NCBI RefSeq assembly: GCF_009905375.1 | Contig: NC_133657.1 | Span: forward strand, 48,143,231-48,207,230 | Length of the DNA: 64,000 nt | Direction of reading: 5' to 3' | Source: Apium graveolens | Lineage: Eukaryota > Streptophyta > Magnoliopsida > Apiales > Apiaceae | Part shown: one piece after another, positions 47,491-61,035 of the stretch | How the letters are laid out: each line of letters starts with the position of its first letter | Position numbering within the stretch: the first letter of the stretch is position 1 | Made by a program: the position numbers and the translations under genes | The notes under the pieces: generated by a model | Database searches by the model: none | What the model was told of the DNA's origin: nothing | Seen by the model: only the letters and a program-made list of their open reading frames with translations

Positions 47491-50020
47491 CATTATTCTT
47501 GATCATGTGAGGGAGCTGGAAAAAGGATCAACATACAACGTGAAGATCATCAACAGTGATAATGGAACTGAATTCAAGAATAGATCTATGGAAGAATTCT
47601 GCAAACTCAAGAGGATAAAATAAGAGTTTTCTGCTCCTGGAACTCCACACAAAAATGGAGTTGTTGAAAGAAGGAATAGAACTCTGATAGAAGCTGCAAG
47701 AACCGTGTTAGAGGAAGTAAGATTACCTACCTACTTCTGGGATGAGGCTGTGCAAACTGCTTGCTTTACACAAAATGCAACATTTATCAACAAGCATGGA
47801 AAACACCATTTGAGATGGTGAAGGGAAAGAAGCCAAATTTGAATTACTTTCATATTTTTTTATTGTAAGTGTTTTGTTCTCAAAACTCATCCGGAGCAGC
47901 TGACCAAGTTTGATCTGAAAGCTGATGAATGAATTTTTGTGGGATATCCATTGTCCATAAAAGCCTTCAGAGTTTACAATCTGAGACCAAGAATAGTCAT
48001 GGAATCTATACATGTATCTTTTAATGACAAGAAGATAACAGGTCAAGAAGATGCAGAGGACCATGACAAATTGAGATTTGAAAATGAAGTACCTTATGCT
48101 GAACTTTTAAGTCCTTACTCTGATACAGTAATTCCTGATATCACTCAAAGCTCTGAGGTTCCACCGAATGGTGGAAATACTTCTGACACTGAAGCATATG
48201 TTGAGGGGGAGCAACATGACTCAAATCAAGAGACTACTACAAGTGATTCAACTCAAGAAACATCAGTAAAAAAATTATCAGACTCATCTTCCTCAAATTC
48301 TGATGAGTCAAATACTGATAATAATGGGAACACTGATTCAAGGGGAGCATCAGGAAACAATAGTGGTACTAATCAAAGAAATAACAGAGAGTTCATGGAT
48401 CAAGGGGAGGTTCGTCTTCAAGGAGTCAACTTCCATCTGCAAGAAAATGGTCTAAGTCACACACACCTGACTTATTCATTGGAAACCCTGACAGTGGTGT
48501 AAGAACAAGAAAAGCCACTCAAAATAAATGTCTCTTCCATTCTTTTCTATCTCAAACTGAACCTAAGAAGGTTGAAGAAGCTCTGCAAGATGCTGACTGG
48601 ATTACAACAATGCAAGAGGAACTCAATGAATTTGAAAGGAACAAAGTCTGGACTCTTGTGCCAAGACCAAAGAACAAATTTGTAGTTGGCACAAAGTGGG
48701 TGTTCAGAAACAAAATTGACAGTGAGGGCATTATCACAAGGAATAGAGCAAGACTGGTTGTAAAGGGTTACTCACAATAAGAAGGCATTGATTATGATGA
48801 AACATTTGCTCTAGTTGCAAGGCTAGAGGAAATTAGAATCTTTCTTGCATATGCTGCTCACAAGAAGTTTAAGGTGTTCCAAATGGATGTGAAGAGTGCA
48901 TTTCTAAATGGAGAACTTGAAGAGGAAGTTTATGTTGAACAACCTCCAGGGTTTATTGATCTAAAGTATCCAGATCATGTCTACTTACTGGATAAATCAC
49001 TCCATGTACTGAAGGAAGCTCTAAGGGCCTGGTATGAAACACTTGCTCTAATTCTGCTATAAAGTAGTTTCACAAGAGGTACAATTGACAAAACTCTCTT
49101 TTTATAAATATCATGGTAAGGACTTGTTATTAGTACATATATGTTGATGATATGATTTTTGGATCTACTAATGATAAACTCTGTGAGAGATTTGCAAAGC
49201 TAATGCGGTCCAGGTATCAAATGAGTATGATGGGAGAACTGAGTTATTTTCTGGGGTTACAAGTTAAACAGACTGATGAGGGGATCTTCATAAATCAATC
49301 CAAATGCACCAGGAATTTACTCAAAAGACTTGGAAAGAAAGACTGCTCACCTACATCAACTCTCATGGCCACTGCAACCAAGTTAGATTTAAATATTTGC
49401 TCACTCATAAATCTGACTGCTAGTAGACCTAATATCATGTATGCTACCTGTCTTTGTGCAAGATTTCAAGCTGATCCTAGAGAACCTCGTCTATTAGCTG
49501 TGAAAAGAATTTGAAGTATCTCAAAGGCACCATGAATATGGGATTATGGTATCCTAGAGATTCAGATTTTAAACTAATTGGATATTCAGATGCTAATTTT
49601 GCAGGATGCAAAATGGAGAGGAAAAGCACTTCTGGAAGCTGCCAACTTCTTGGTGGCAGATTGGTTTCTTGGTATAGCAAGAAATAAAAGTCAATTTCCA
49701 CATCAACTACAGAAGCGGAATATATTGTTGCAGGAAGCTGTTGTGCTCAGATTCTATGGATAAAGAATCAGCTACTGGATTATGGGTTAAACTATTCTTC
49801 TATTCCTATATATTCTGATAATCAAAGTGCTATTGTAATGACAAGAAATCCAGTGCAACATTCATTGACTAAATACATCAGCATCAGGTACCATTTCATA
49901 GGGGAACATGTGGAAGCAGGTACAGTGGAATTGGTCTTTGTTCCAATATTTCAGCAACTAGAAGATATATTCACCATGCCCTTATGTGAAGCTACTTTTA
50001 CAAGACCGGTGAATAATTAG
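47491..50020 (+). pseudogene. pol: pol of D: integrase, RT, RNase H
   Basis: It begins within the integrase (SDNGTEFKN-like near 47555, PGTPHKNGVVERRNRTLIEAA at 47635-47700, LPTYFWDEA). A Ser/Asn/Asp-rich linker (48100-48480) follows that lacks the CGACGGAT motif. RT comes next ([54 protein letters not shown] near 49140-49165, SYFLGLQVKQ). RNase H has YSDANFAGCK, AEYIVAG, YISIRYHFIGEHV and DIFTMPL. Numerous stops and frameshifts occur (for example 47621, 48778, 49061, about 49515), and part of the RT-RNase H bridge near 49400 is missing. Confidence 0.87.
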
Positions 50021-51180
50021 GAATGATATCAGGACAATTCTCAAACTCTGATAATTAAGACTGCTGATATTTTTGAAGCATGGTATCTTATTATGTGTCA
50101 GTACTTGTTAGATACTGATTATTATGCTAAATGTTGATGCCATGATAACATGCAAATTGTGCTAAATGATCTTATGTGAAAACTGCATGTTGAACTACTG
50201 ATTATGCGTACATACTCTGTTATTACTTAAACTTGTTTTGACTAACAGATTTTTTCGGTAGTTAATAAATCCTGATAGTCGTAATTAAAATACTAATAAT
50301 TAAACCATGAATGACTGGTATACTTCAATATTGTTTATTTTTAATTTATTCGAAATAAATTGTTACTCAGTATTTTTAATTAATCAGTGAGAAAGTGGAA
50401 TATCTTTTAATTGTTTAAATGTGTTTGCTACTGATGCAAGTATCTAGTAATACTTGAGTATTTACGTTGGGAATAGGAATCTGAAGAGAGAGATTACTTT
50501 TTGTTTACCTAGATACACGTAATTGTGTATTTGTATTATGGTTAATTATTACATGGCTAATCAAAGAGTCCCTTCAGTTTCTAACTTCTCTGCTATAAAT
50601 ACAACCCTCCACTTTCAAAACTTCTCACCACCGAGCCATGAAGAAGCAAGAAGCTCTGAAGAAGTTGAAGATGGGATAGTTTCTAGGAATAGTTTCTAGC
50701 TTTTGTTAGGACTATTTTATGATTCTGCTTTGTATTCATCTTTTTCATAATTATTGAAAATCTTTAAGCTTCTTTGCTATCTTATTTGACTACTTGTTTA
50801 CTTTCTTGTGTCTGCTTGAATGCATTTAACTGTTCATATCAAAATCAGTGCTTAATCTGTTGATATGAATACATCTAGACCTTACAAAGGACTACCTCTA
50901 TTTGTATGATCGTAGATCACCCTTTTTTAGCCACTTCTTATTTCTGTAGGACAATCTTTCTGAGCCTTTTTCTGTAAGATGTGTGAAAATATTGAGAGCA
51001 AAACAGAATTTAAGAGAGGCAGAATCCTTCCTGGAAAAAGGAGAAGTACATGAGAGATAGGATTTAGTAATCCTTATGACGGAGCTCTGACTATTAAAAG
51101 TCATGAGATGTGTGGTGTGAGGAGTAGTGAGACTACTTTAAAAGAACAGAGAGATTAAGTTTTATTTTCTATATATTTAC
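50021..51180 (+). other. Post-pol spacer of D
   Basis: AT-rich with no sustained reading frame. A CTATAAATA (about 50592-50600) is TATA-like and lies about 590 nt upstream of the coding-like stretch. TTTACAG just before 51181 resembles a 3' splice site. None of the CGACGGAT clusters of A-C are present. Function is uncertain. Confidence 0.4.
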
Positions 51181-52351
51181 AGGTGCTCAGGGTACTAAAG
51201 AAACAGATGTTGAACAACAGTCTGTCGAACCTCAAGTAAACTCTGATGTACCAAGGGCTATTAATCTCCCTGCAAGTCTAAGTACTGATACTTTCTTGCA
51301 GTCCATACATTCTACTATTCCACCACATGACACAATCCCTGTTTTTGTTGAAAAATAGTCCATTTACTCTACTTTACCATCACCTGAGAAAATCCTTGTT
51401 GTTTCTGAAGATGTAGTAGCACAACAGTTCATTCAAAAAGTTTCATCCATTCCAGAATCACCACATCATTCTACGGGAACTGAAGTTCTGGAAGTTAATC
51501 TCGAAGCTCCAATTCATTTATCTACAATACCTGAAGATGTGGAGTTAACTACTGAAGGCGTGGAAGCTTCTGAAGCTGTTGGATCATATACTGCACCAAT
51601 TTTTAATTCTATTCTACATGCTAAAGGTGGTGATGAAGTTCAGCAATTAGTGCAAAATCCAATTGCTGTTGAAGAATCTAATTATGGGGAAGAAGCTAAT
51701 ATTTCTAATGCTATTACAGATCCTGAGGATGATCTTTTCCTCCCTGAAGATATGCATATGCATGTGAGACAATAAAAAATGAAAGAGTTAAATGCTAAGA
51801 AGAAGCATGATTATTTTGATAATTTCTGAAATGCTCACTGGAAAGATGATACATAATTTCTGGAAATAGCTGGATAGAATATTACAAATCCTGATATGCT
51901 GAATCATCTGAAAGCATCAACTTTAGTTGTCAGATCCTTACATACAGCCAAAGAAGCAACTACTACTCAAATCAATCAGATTAAAGAATCATTGATTGCT
52001 TCAAAGTTGACTACTCATCAGGAAATTCAGAAACAAATTGCACCAATAGTTGTCAGAAAAAATGCAATTGAAGCCAGTCAAGCTAGATTGGAAGCTAAAC
52101 AAGCTCAAATGTCTGATCAACTTACAGAAGTACATAATTCAATGGAACTGATTCTTTCTCTACTGCTTGGTGATGATGCCAAAAAAGGGGAGAAAATTGT
52201 TAAATCTGAATACAAACAGCTAACATTGACAAATATTGATGAGGAAAATCCTGATGGAGGTAATAAGGGGGGACAGAAGGATAGTGAAAGGAGAAGAGGT
52301 GAACAGCTAGTTGGAGTTAGTAGTTCATCAAAAGCAATCACTAGATTTCAA
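51181..52351 (+). pseudogene. Accessory ORF remnant of D
   Basis: A fragmented coding-like stretch. 51190-51775 is acidic and Ser/Thr/Pro-rich (open from about 51539), with stops near 51356 and 51773. 51896-52357 encodes about 150 residues with coiled-coil character (QIAPIVVRKNAIEASQARLEAKQ, EVHNSMELILSLLLGDDAKKGEK). That last part resembles in style the coiled-coil and GDDAKKGE-like segments of the third ORF in A-C. No PPT precedes the LTR, so the C-terminal domain and PPT were probably deleted. Confidence 0.6.
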
Positions 52352-52887
52352 TGTTAGGAGCAATTGATGATATCAAACAGAAACTATCAGAAGTTCACTT
52401 CATAACTTATATATCAATGGATGCTGATGACATCAAGGAATGATGAGATATCAATGGATGATAGGATATCAACGGATGATGATTTCGATGGATGATGATG
52501 TCAACGGATAATGAAATAAGTACTTGTCATATCAATTGATCTTCGATGAGGAAAACAAAACGGGAACTCAATGCGGTGAAGGACTTTATCTCAGAAGCAT
52601 TGTATTAGGTTTCCTTGTAGGTGATAGAATAGGATTTCTTATTCATTGTGTAGTTGTGCTCTATATAAAGCACAGATTAGGTTCATGCTATATGCATTTC
52701 AATATTGTTATATCTTTCGCATAACCTAGCAGCTCTCAAGGATAATTATTCATCATTTCGAGAAAGTACGTTTGTAATAAGTTTTTATCACTTAATATAA
52801 AAACTGTTGATTATATGGAAGCTTTGTCAAATAGATTGTATTAACTGTATTCACCCCCCCCCCCCAAAGTAGATTAAGGGCCTAACA
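52352..52887 (+). repeat. LTR of D (536 bp)
   Basis: Starts TGTTAGGAGC and ends GGGCCTAACA. It holds five motif copies (TCAATGGATG 52414 and 52451, TCAACGGATG 52469, TCGATGGATG 52485, TCAACGGATA 52501), TATATAAA at 52662-52669, and a C12 tract at 52854-52865 where the other LTRs have C6. Apart from these elements it does not visibly align with the A-C LTRs. Confidence 0.75.
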
Positions 52888-55032
52888 TAAACTTTGGCCA
52901 ATTTTGGTGGTGTTGGATATACTCGTGTAGCCTTAGGAGGGTAAGCCAACACTTTCGTTAATCTACGGCAACATTGATTTAAATGTTGCATTAAGCCTCT
53001 ATAGCAATACTTATTTTTTCTATAGCAACACCAAATGTAATGTTATAATATACTGTATTGCAATATCTTTTTATCTCTGCTGCAACCCTGATCTATCTAA
53101 CACTTTATTTTTTCGCAACACTATTTGTGTTTTTTGCAACATTTTATTTATAAAATGCTTTCAATATTTTGGTGACACTATTTTTTGTTATTGCAACATT
53201 TGTTTATTAAACATCTTTCACACTAATATTTTAGCTACCTGAAAAGTTTCGATATACATAATCTCAGTACACATCATATTTAAATCGTGAGAATTCTTCT
53301 CCTAATAGAAAAGTGTTAAAAAGGTACAATATTATTGTTTAAATTAACACCAATTTAATGATTACATATTTAAAGTTGGATTTAGTCCAACATCTAAAAA
53401 AGTTAGACATGGAATAATCGTTTTTTCAACATGCTTTAGGTTACTGATTAAAAGACATCTCGTATCCATGCCAGAGTAATCCCATTAACTTAATCTCGTC
53501 AACTGACCATGTTTGATTATCAGGCTTCGGTACATGAAAAAGTCAAGTATAAATATTATTAGTAAGGTTTGGTACATTACTAGTGGACAAATCTATGTAG
53601 ACAATAAAAACCTACATTTATTTATCGAAATAAAGAAAACATAATACTAGTAGAACATCTTAAGGGACCAAAGGTTGTAGAATAATTACCATCTTCACAA
53701 GGATTTTATTATTTTCTTCACATATTTTGTTCACTAAAAAAAATATTTTTGTCTTGATAATCATCTTTAACATAATTGTTTTTTTAAAAAAACTACTATA
53801 TAATCTAAATATGTGCTCCAAATTTCTGCAAGAAATATAAGATAGTAATATAGAGTATTTGGTAAAAAATATTTAAATAGCTAACATCTAGAGATAAATA
53901 ATTAAGCTAGCTTACGCCAGAGTTAATAAGTTACATATAAAAGGCTACAAATATAAAATTTAATTGTAAATAATTAATTATAATATTTTATTAACTTTAC
54001 CTTTCATGAGTACCAAATTAATCAAAGATATGATCTTTTTTCTTGGTACTGCAGCTTGTCTATTTAACATTAGACTCATCTGGATCAACATCTATTGTGG
54101 GAGAAATAACTTCATCTTTTCCAGTATTACTACCTTCAAGAATAGATAATCAGAAAATTCCACAAAAATAAATGAATTTATTTTTTATAATATAGTGAGT
54201 GATACATTATGATTTTTGTGGAAGACATTAATAGGTTTCTGAGTAACTTGTTTGAGAAAAATATGAATAACAGCTTATTGATGGTGATGGAGTTGATAAA
54301 GATAATAATTTATTATATTTGGCCTGAAGATTCATCACCTCCTTCCCTAATATTCAATAGATTGTAGCAATTCCACTTCATCCTCTAGCTTTCCTCTAAA
54401 CATCATTTCCTAGAAATTGTACACTACTCTTCTTCTAAAATGAGCAACTTTAAAAAAATAAGAGCAACAAAGAACTTGATAATGAAATCAAAAGAACCAT
54501 GATTTAAACTTTCCAAATGGGCTAAAAACATTCAGGAGACTCTCTCATCTCCATTAGGTGGTCTTGGATATCTAATAAATGGAAATTTATACAAACAAAC
54601 GTACACACGATAAATAGAAACTCAACTACTTCCTTTTCGAGTAAATTCGCTCGTAACATTACTATAAATAAATTCAACAAATGCATTCATCTCATCAACT
54701 TAAACTAAATCACTACTTTATCTCGACAAGTCTTAGTGACAATGTTAATCATCATAACACAATAGTTATAACTCGAATTAAACTGAAAATGGAAAGAAAC
54801 AAACACATAAGAACTATTAAAAAAAATTGAAGATCCCCAAATTTTACCAAACAAACAGCTATTATCAATTAGAAAATCTATTTATCTATTAATAGCTATA
54901 TGACATGCTAATTTAAAAATACAGAGACACAACAACAACCACAAAATCTAATACAAACACAAAACTTAAGAATCCCCAAATTGTAACTTAAGGTTTTAAG
55001 AAATAAAGAATCCCTAAAATAGAAAGAGAGAG
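52888..55032. other. Non-coding stretch with GCAACA-type repeats
   Basis: About 2.1 kb with no reliable gene. 52960-53215 repeats GCAACA/TGTTGC words every 20-60 bp, as in the subterminal repeats of CACTA-type DNA transposons, but no terminal repeats or duplication are visible. On the minus strand, short coding-like pieces near 54140-54050 and 54420-54330 could be exon relics. The rest is AT-rich. Confidence 0.4.
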
Positions 55033-58000
55033 TGTAACGCCCTCCAAACCCGGGGTATAAGTCTGGGGGTTACTAGCTAATTACCAAACCTGTACAATCT
55101 TATATAATAATTAAACAGATATATCTACAGCCCTTTAATACTAACCAGGATCTTTATAGGTTAAAGTATGAAAAAGAAGAACCACACTCTAACTTTATTA
55201 CAAGCCAAATTTAAATTCTTACAAAGCTCTTTGTATTACAAACCATTGTCTGACAGGTTTTTAAACTACATTTATCTTTATTCCACACACATAACTACAA
55301 CTGCTCAGGTAACTCAAAGCTTTCCTCCTGAATTGGGATCAACACCTTTAGTATTAGAGGATCCCGCGTCTTGACTCGTTTCTTTACCACGCGAGTCCTG
55401 ATAGGTTTTATTTTCCTTCTTAACTAAAAACAATAAGGTGAATAACAACAAAAAGGGGGTGAGCCATAAATTGCTCAACAAGTCCGCAATATATAAATAA
55501 TAATATAACAAACTAAATGAACCGGTAATTTGGTTACATCTACAAAGATATAACCTCGTAAAACATGGATAAAGGCCATGATTGGCCAGTATCAATAAAC
55601 TAAACTGGATACAAGTTCGCACCTATATCCTGCAGATCAGCCAGGATTATAGTGTAAATCCATACCTCAATTTATAGATCCATTCGGGTACCCAGGCTCT
55701 AGGCCCAACACAAGGATCCGGTTAATATCCGGTCTGTATGATCAAGTGTATACCTGATCCTAATAGTCACCATCCAGTCCATAGAAGAGCTACCGGAAAA
55801 ATCCGTGTGCTTTGATGTATCCAATCATCGGAACATATCAGGATATATGTATATGTGTATACTATTGAAATATGAATAGAGGAATTAACGAATTAGGAGA
55901 AATCAGGAATCGAAATGAAACATGAACTAAGGAATAATAATTGTGTATCGGTGTTTGTGAACAAGAATTGTCGATGTGTAACTACGATAAGAATATGAGA
56001 GTAATTCATTATTCTGAATTTAGAATAGGGGAAAAACTTGCCTTTCGCATAATTTACTCCAAGTATATCACCTTTCTCTATCACTGGCACGATCCGTTTT
56101 GTTGGATTTGTCTCTAACAAAGAAAGATGCATATTTCTTCCATATCCCAATTGCATCTCGAACCGACTTCACATAGTCCTTATCGCTTACTCATACGTGT
56201 ATAGTTGACTTATATAGTAATTTATAATAATTAAGACTCGATTAACCATATAATTCATATAACACATAATTCACATAGTCATTCTAGGTTTAAAATAATT
56301 TTTAGAATCAAATTTGGCTCGCTATTCACTTTACTGAACATTATCTGACTCATTTCCTATTTTTCGGGATTTATTAGACTCGTCTCTATACGTAATAGGG
56401 CTTATAAGTGAATAATTAGCAAAATTCAACTTGTTCCTAAGAGACATTAGGATTTAAACTATTTTTAATAGAAATAATTCATTTTTCTGAGTCGAAGGGC
56501 TTTTATTTCACTTAAATCGGGTAAATGGTTCAATTTTTATTCAATAAATATAGATAAATCAAATTATTATTCAATATAAATAATTATTCCTAATTATTGA
56601 ATCCTAAAAATATTTTTAAATAATTATTTGGGAAAAATCAGAATTAAAAATGATTTTTCCATAATTTTTTGAATTAAAATGGATTTATGATGATTTATTA
56701 AAAATTATTTGATTAATTATCAAAATAATTAATCATTTTAAATAATTAATAATTAAATAAATAAATAATAAATAATTAAAGAAATAAATAATTTCAAATT
56801 TTAGAAATTATTTCAGAATTATTTATAATATAAATCAATTAATTAAATAATTAATTAATCAATTTATAAATAAATTAAACTGATTTATAATTAATAAAAA
56901 TAAAATAAATATTAATTTTCCAGAATCACTTGTCAGAAAATCATTTCTGACAAAAATGGATGAAAACCGGGTTAGAAACCGGGTTCTGAAGAACACAATC
57001 GGGTTTTTGCAAGGTTTCAGTCCAAAACAACATCCAAAACATATATTCATCGATAATCAACCGTAATAACCCCTAGAAATCATTCTCCGATCAAACCGAC
57101 TTAAAATTCGGCCAAAAACAATTTGCTTCATCTGTACATGAAACTCTAAGCTTAATAGTTCAAAACAAAGCTAGGTCAACACAGAATCAAAGCCCTAACA
57201 TCTAACTAAACTCAACTTCATCAAAATAAAAAAACTTTCAAATCAAAAATTAAACATAAACCCTAGAATTCGAATTATCACTTACAGCTATCGTTTGTTA
57301 AATTAACTAACAGGAATCAATCAGAAATCATCAGGCAAGGCTATTTATAACATCAATTTCAACAAATAACCCCAGAATCAAAAAGTACCAAATCGGGTAT
57401 AAACCCTAAAAATTAAAATTGAAAAACAACAAATCATAACTTGAAATTAATACCAAGAATCGAAAGAGCAGATCAAGAGGATGAATTTTGATACTGACAT
57501 CGATCGATTTGATGCAGAAATCAGTCCAAAATCACTGCTTGATTGTTCAACCCGACCATCGAATATCTGACCCGAAAAACAGAGAATTTGTATATTTTTC
57601 TTATTTTTAATTATTAATTAATTATAATTAAATAAAAATTAGGCTATTTATAGTAGGCTAAATAATACCCCTAATTAAAATTAAGGCCCTAATTATACAT
57701 CATTTAAAATTAATTGGCCCCTATTTTATAATTTTTGGGTGTTAATTTTGAGGTTTTAAATATATATGCCAAAAATTCCCAAAATTTGTGAATAATTCAA
57801 AAATGCAAAGAAATGGTATATTTAAAAGTCCTATAATTTTATAAAAATAAAAATATGATTTTTGTGGGGTTTTTAACACCCAATGGGGCCTGGAAAAGTC
57901 AGTTTTCGCGAAACAAGAAAATTTATAAAATACCTAGATGTTCAGAATAACGTTGTGGTATAAGCTGTTCTACGAAAAATAAGGTCAATTATTTTATTTG

Positions 58001-58228
58001 AAATATCAGCTATTAAAACATAGTTTGGGTCGTATAACTTTTGATACGAAGGCTTTAAATATGAAATAAAATATCCGATAATTACCCGGAAAATATCTTG
58101 ACTATACTGAATACATGTAGCACATAACAGGTAGGGTTTTTGTAACTAATTACACATAAAAGATATAATATCACACATAATTTATCTTTATTATGCTATA
58201 ATACAAGCGTAATTTCCCAATCGTTACA
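55033..58228 (-). repeat. 3' LTR of F (about 3.2 kb)
   Basis: It begins TGTAACGCCC on the plus strand and ends AATCGTTACA, giving a 7-bp terminal inverted repeat TGTAACG/CGTTACA. It is directly next to the PPT at its inner end. It is AT-rich in the middle (56500-56900). No ORF inside looks real. The partner LTR is outside the window, so the outer boundary rests on the TGTAACG terminus alone. Confidence 0.8.
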
Positions 58229-58242
58229 TCCTTCCCCCCTTA
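58229..58242 (-). other. Polypurine tract of F
   Basis: The minus strand reads TAAGGGGGGAAGGA immediately before the LTR start. Confidence 0.88.
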
Positions 58243-58267
58243 ATAAGATTCTGTCCTCAGAATCTTG

Positions 58268-61003
58268 TTAAGAAAATAACTGGGGATATTCTATTACATG
58301 TCTAGAATCAGGATTATATTTCTTGAGCATTGATACGTGGAATACATTATGGATACGTTGCATGTGAGGCGGTAAGGCTAACTCGTACGCAACTATCCCG
58401 ATTTTCTTCAAGATTTCAAATGGACCAACGTATCGTGGCTTCAGTTTACCTTTGTTGCCAAATCTGGTCAATCATTTCCAGGGAGATATCTTAAGTAATA
58501 CATGTTCTCCTTCTTGGTAGTCCATATCCTTTCTGGCTTGATCTGCATATATGCGTTATCGATTTTGCGCTACTTCGGGTCGCTTTCGATAAGTTCTACT
58601 TTTTCTTTGGTCTGCTTAATCAATTCTGGACCTAGGATTTTGCGTTCACCAACTTCATCCCAATATACAGGTGATATGCATTTCCTTCCGTATAAAGCTT
58701 CACAGGGTGGCATCCCAATGCCTGCATGATAGCTATTATTGTAAGAAAATTCCACTAACGGTAGATGCTCGTCCCAACTGCCTTCAAAATCAACTATGCA
58801 AACTCGTAACATATCTTCAATCGTTTGAATTATTCTTTCACTTTGCCCATCTGTTTGCGGATGATAAGCGGTGCTCATGTTTAATTTGGTACCAAGGCAT
58901 TCTTGAAATTGTCTCCAGAATCTTGAATTAAAACGCGGGTCTCGATCAGATACAATGGATACATGAACTCTATGTGGCATTACAATTTCCTTGAGATATA
59001 GATGTATTAACTTGTCGAGTGAAAATATTTCATTGATTGGCAGAAAATGTGCTGACTTCGTTAGTCTGTCGGTGATTACCCAAATTGTGTCATGATTTAC
59101 TTTAGTCCTTGGAAGTCCTACTACAAAGTCCATTGATAAATGTTCCCATTTCCATTCTGGTATATCCAATGGTTGTAGTAATCCGCTTGGACGTTGATGT
59201 TATGCCTTGACTCGTTGGCACGTATAGAATTTACTCACTCATTCGGCTATTTCTTTCTTCATATTTGTCCACCAAAAGTTTTCTTTCAGATCTCGATACA
59301 TTTTTGTACTTCCTGGATGTATGGAATACTTCGAGTTGTGAGCATCTCGCAAGATTTCTTCTTTTAATTCTGGCACATTAGGTATCCAGATTCTTGATGA
59401 AAATCGTAGAATTCCTTTATCATCTTTTTGACTTGTGATTTCTTCTCCCGTTAGGTTGTCGTCTTCTTGACTCATCACCTCTTGTTGACATCTTCTAATC
59501 TTTTCTAACAATTCTGGTTAAAATATCATTGCATAGTTCATTTCAAGGGATCCTTCGGGAATACGAACTTCAATTTCCAATTTCTCAAATTCTCTGACTA
59601 GCTCTTATAAAAACGTCAATATATTAAACCTTTCTTCCGGCTTAATGCGCCTGCCATGACGTTCGCTTTTCCTGGATGATAGCTGATTGTAACATTATAA
59701 TCCTTGATCAATTTTAACCAACGTCGTTGTCTCATGTTAATTTCCTTCTGAGTAAAGATATACTTTATACTTTTATGATCTGTTCTCTTCATAAAGATAA
59801 TGTCTCCAAATTTTCAGTGCAAATACGATTGCTGCTAATTCCAGATCATGCGTATAATATTTTTGTTCATGAGGTTTCAGTTGTCGAGAAGCATATACAA
59901 TTACATTACCGTGTTGCATCAATATGCACCCTAATCCTTGATATGAAGCGTCGCTGTAAATAATAAAGTCTCCTTGCTCATCTAGTAACACTAGTACCGG
60001 TACGGTCACCAATCGGTTCTTCAGTTCCTGGAAACTCTCTTCACATTTATCATTCCATATAAACTTTTCATTCTTTCGAGTCAACTTGGTTAGAGGCGTA
60101 GCTAATTTCATAAAATCTTTGATAAATCTTCTATAATAACCTGCCAATCCCAAGAAACTTCTGACTTCTCTCGGTGTCTTTGGTCTTTCCCAGTTCAATA
60201 TGGCTTCAATCTTTGCTGGATCAACCTTAATTCCTTCATTACTGATTATGTGGCCCAAAAATTGTACATCTTTTAACCAGAATTCGCATTTCAAAAATTT
60301 CGTGTAAAGTTGTTTTGTCCTTAAAATTTCTAAAGCAATCCTTAAATGCTCGGCATGTTCTCCTTCAGTTTTTGAATATATCAAGATGTCATCCATAAAT
60401 ACAATCATGAATTTATCTATATACTTTTTGAATACCCTGTTCATCAGATCCATGAATGTCGTCGGGGCATTGGTTAAACCAAATGCCATTATAAGAAATT
60501 TATAATGTCAATATCTGGTACGAAAAGCAGTCTTGGGAATATCTTCAGCCTTGATCTTCAACTGATGGTATCCCGATCTCAAATCTATCTTAGAAAACCA
60601 ATCGGCTCTTTTCAGTTGATCAAATAAATCATCGATCCACGGCAAAGGATATTTATTCTTAATAGTCAACTTATTTAGCTCCTAATAATTGATACATAGT
60701 CGCATGCTGCCGTTTTTCTTCTTAACGAACAATACTGGTGCACCCCATACGGACACACTAGGTCTTATAATTCCTCTGTCCAGAAAATCTTGTAATTACT
60801 TTGATAATTCCTTCATTTCAACTGGTGTCATCCGATACGGAACTTTCAAAACTGCTTCTGTATCTGGTGCTAAATCAATAGTAAACTCAATTTCTCGATC
60901 CGGCGGTAATCCTGGATTTTCACTTGGAAAAATGTCGGGAAATTCATACACAACTGGAATGTCTTCTATCTTGGGACTTTCCTTTTCAATATGCAACACA
61001 TAA
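58268..61003 (-). pseudogene. pol: pol of F: RT, RNase H, integrase; chromodomain missing
   Basis: On the minus strand: RT with PPDREIEFTIDLAP, PYRM, an [15 protein letters not shown] region and [10 protein letters not shown] (near 60390). RNase H has [20 protein letters not shown] and [12 protein letters not shown] (59960-59790). The integrase zinc domain (59340-59230) has its first Cys changed, since LTCQ reads FYTCQ. The integrase core is 59169-58570, with MDFVVGLP, SDRDPRF and TAYHPQTDGQSER. The C-terminal integrase domain (58471-58268) runs PRYVGPFEIL, NVFHVSMLKKYNPD, then HVIEYP and ends FS. The chromodomain normally found between HVIEY and the terminal YP-FS is absent. Stops are frequent, including TAA near 60525 and 60682. 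Confidence 0.88.
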
Positions 61004-61035
61004 GCTATATAAACTTTACATCCTTTTTGTAATAG

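Larger units (their letters stand above)
47491..52887 (+). mobile_element. Copia element D, degenerate 3' portion
   Basis: A's insertion splits an older plus-strand copia element. Integrase onward lies here; the 5' half must lie left of the window. RT and RNase H are of the SIRE type but clearly diverged from A-C. It has an accessory region after pol and a short LTR of 536 bp (52352-52887). It is the outermost layer of the nest. The 5' side, the other LTR and its target duplication cannot be seen. Confidence 0.8.

Noticed and set aside
51539..51775. Independent small host gene
   Set aside because: Its acidic composition and position between D pol and D LTR fit a remnant of the accessory ORF.
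52854..52865. C12 tract as a functional element
   Set aside because: The other LTRs have C6 here; a run this long is prone to slippage or sequencing error.
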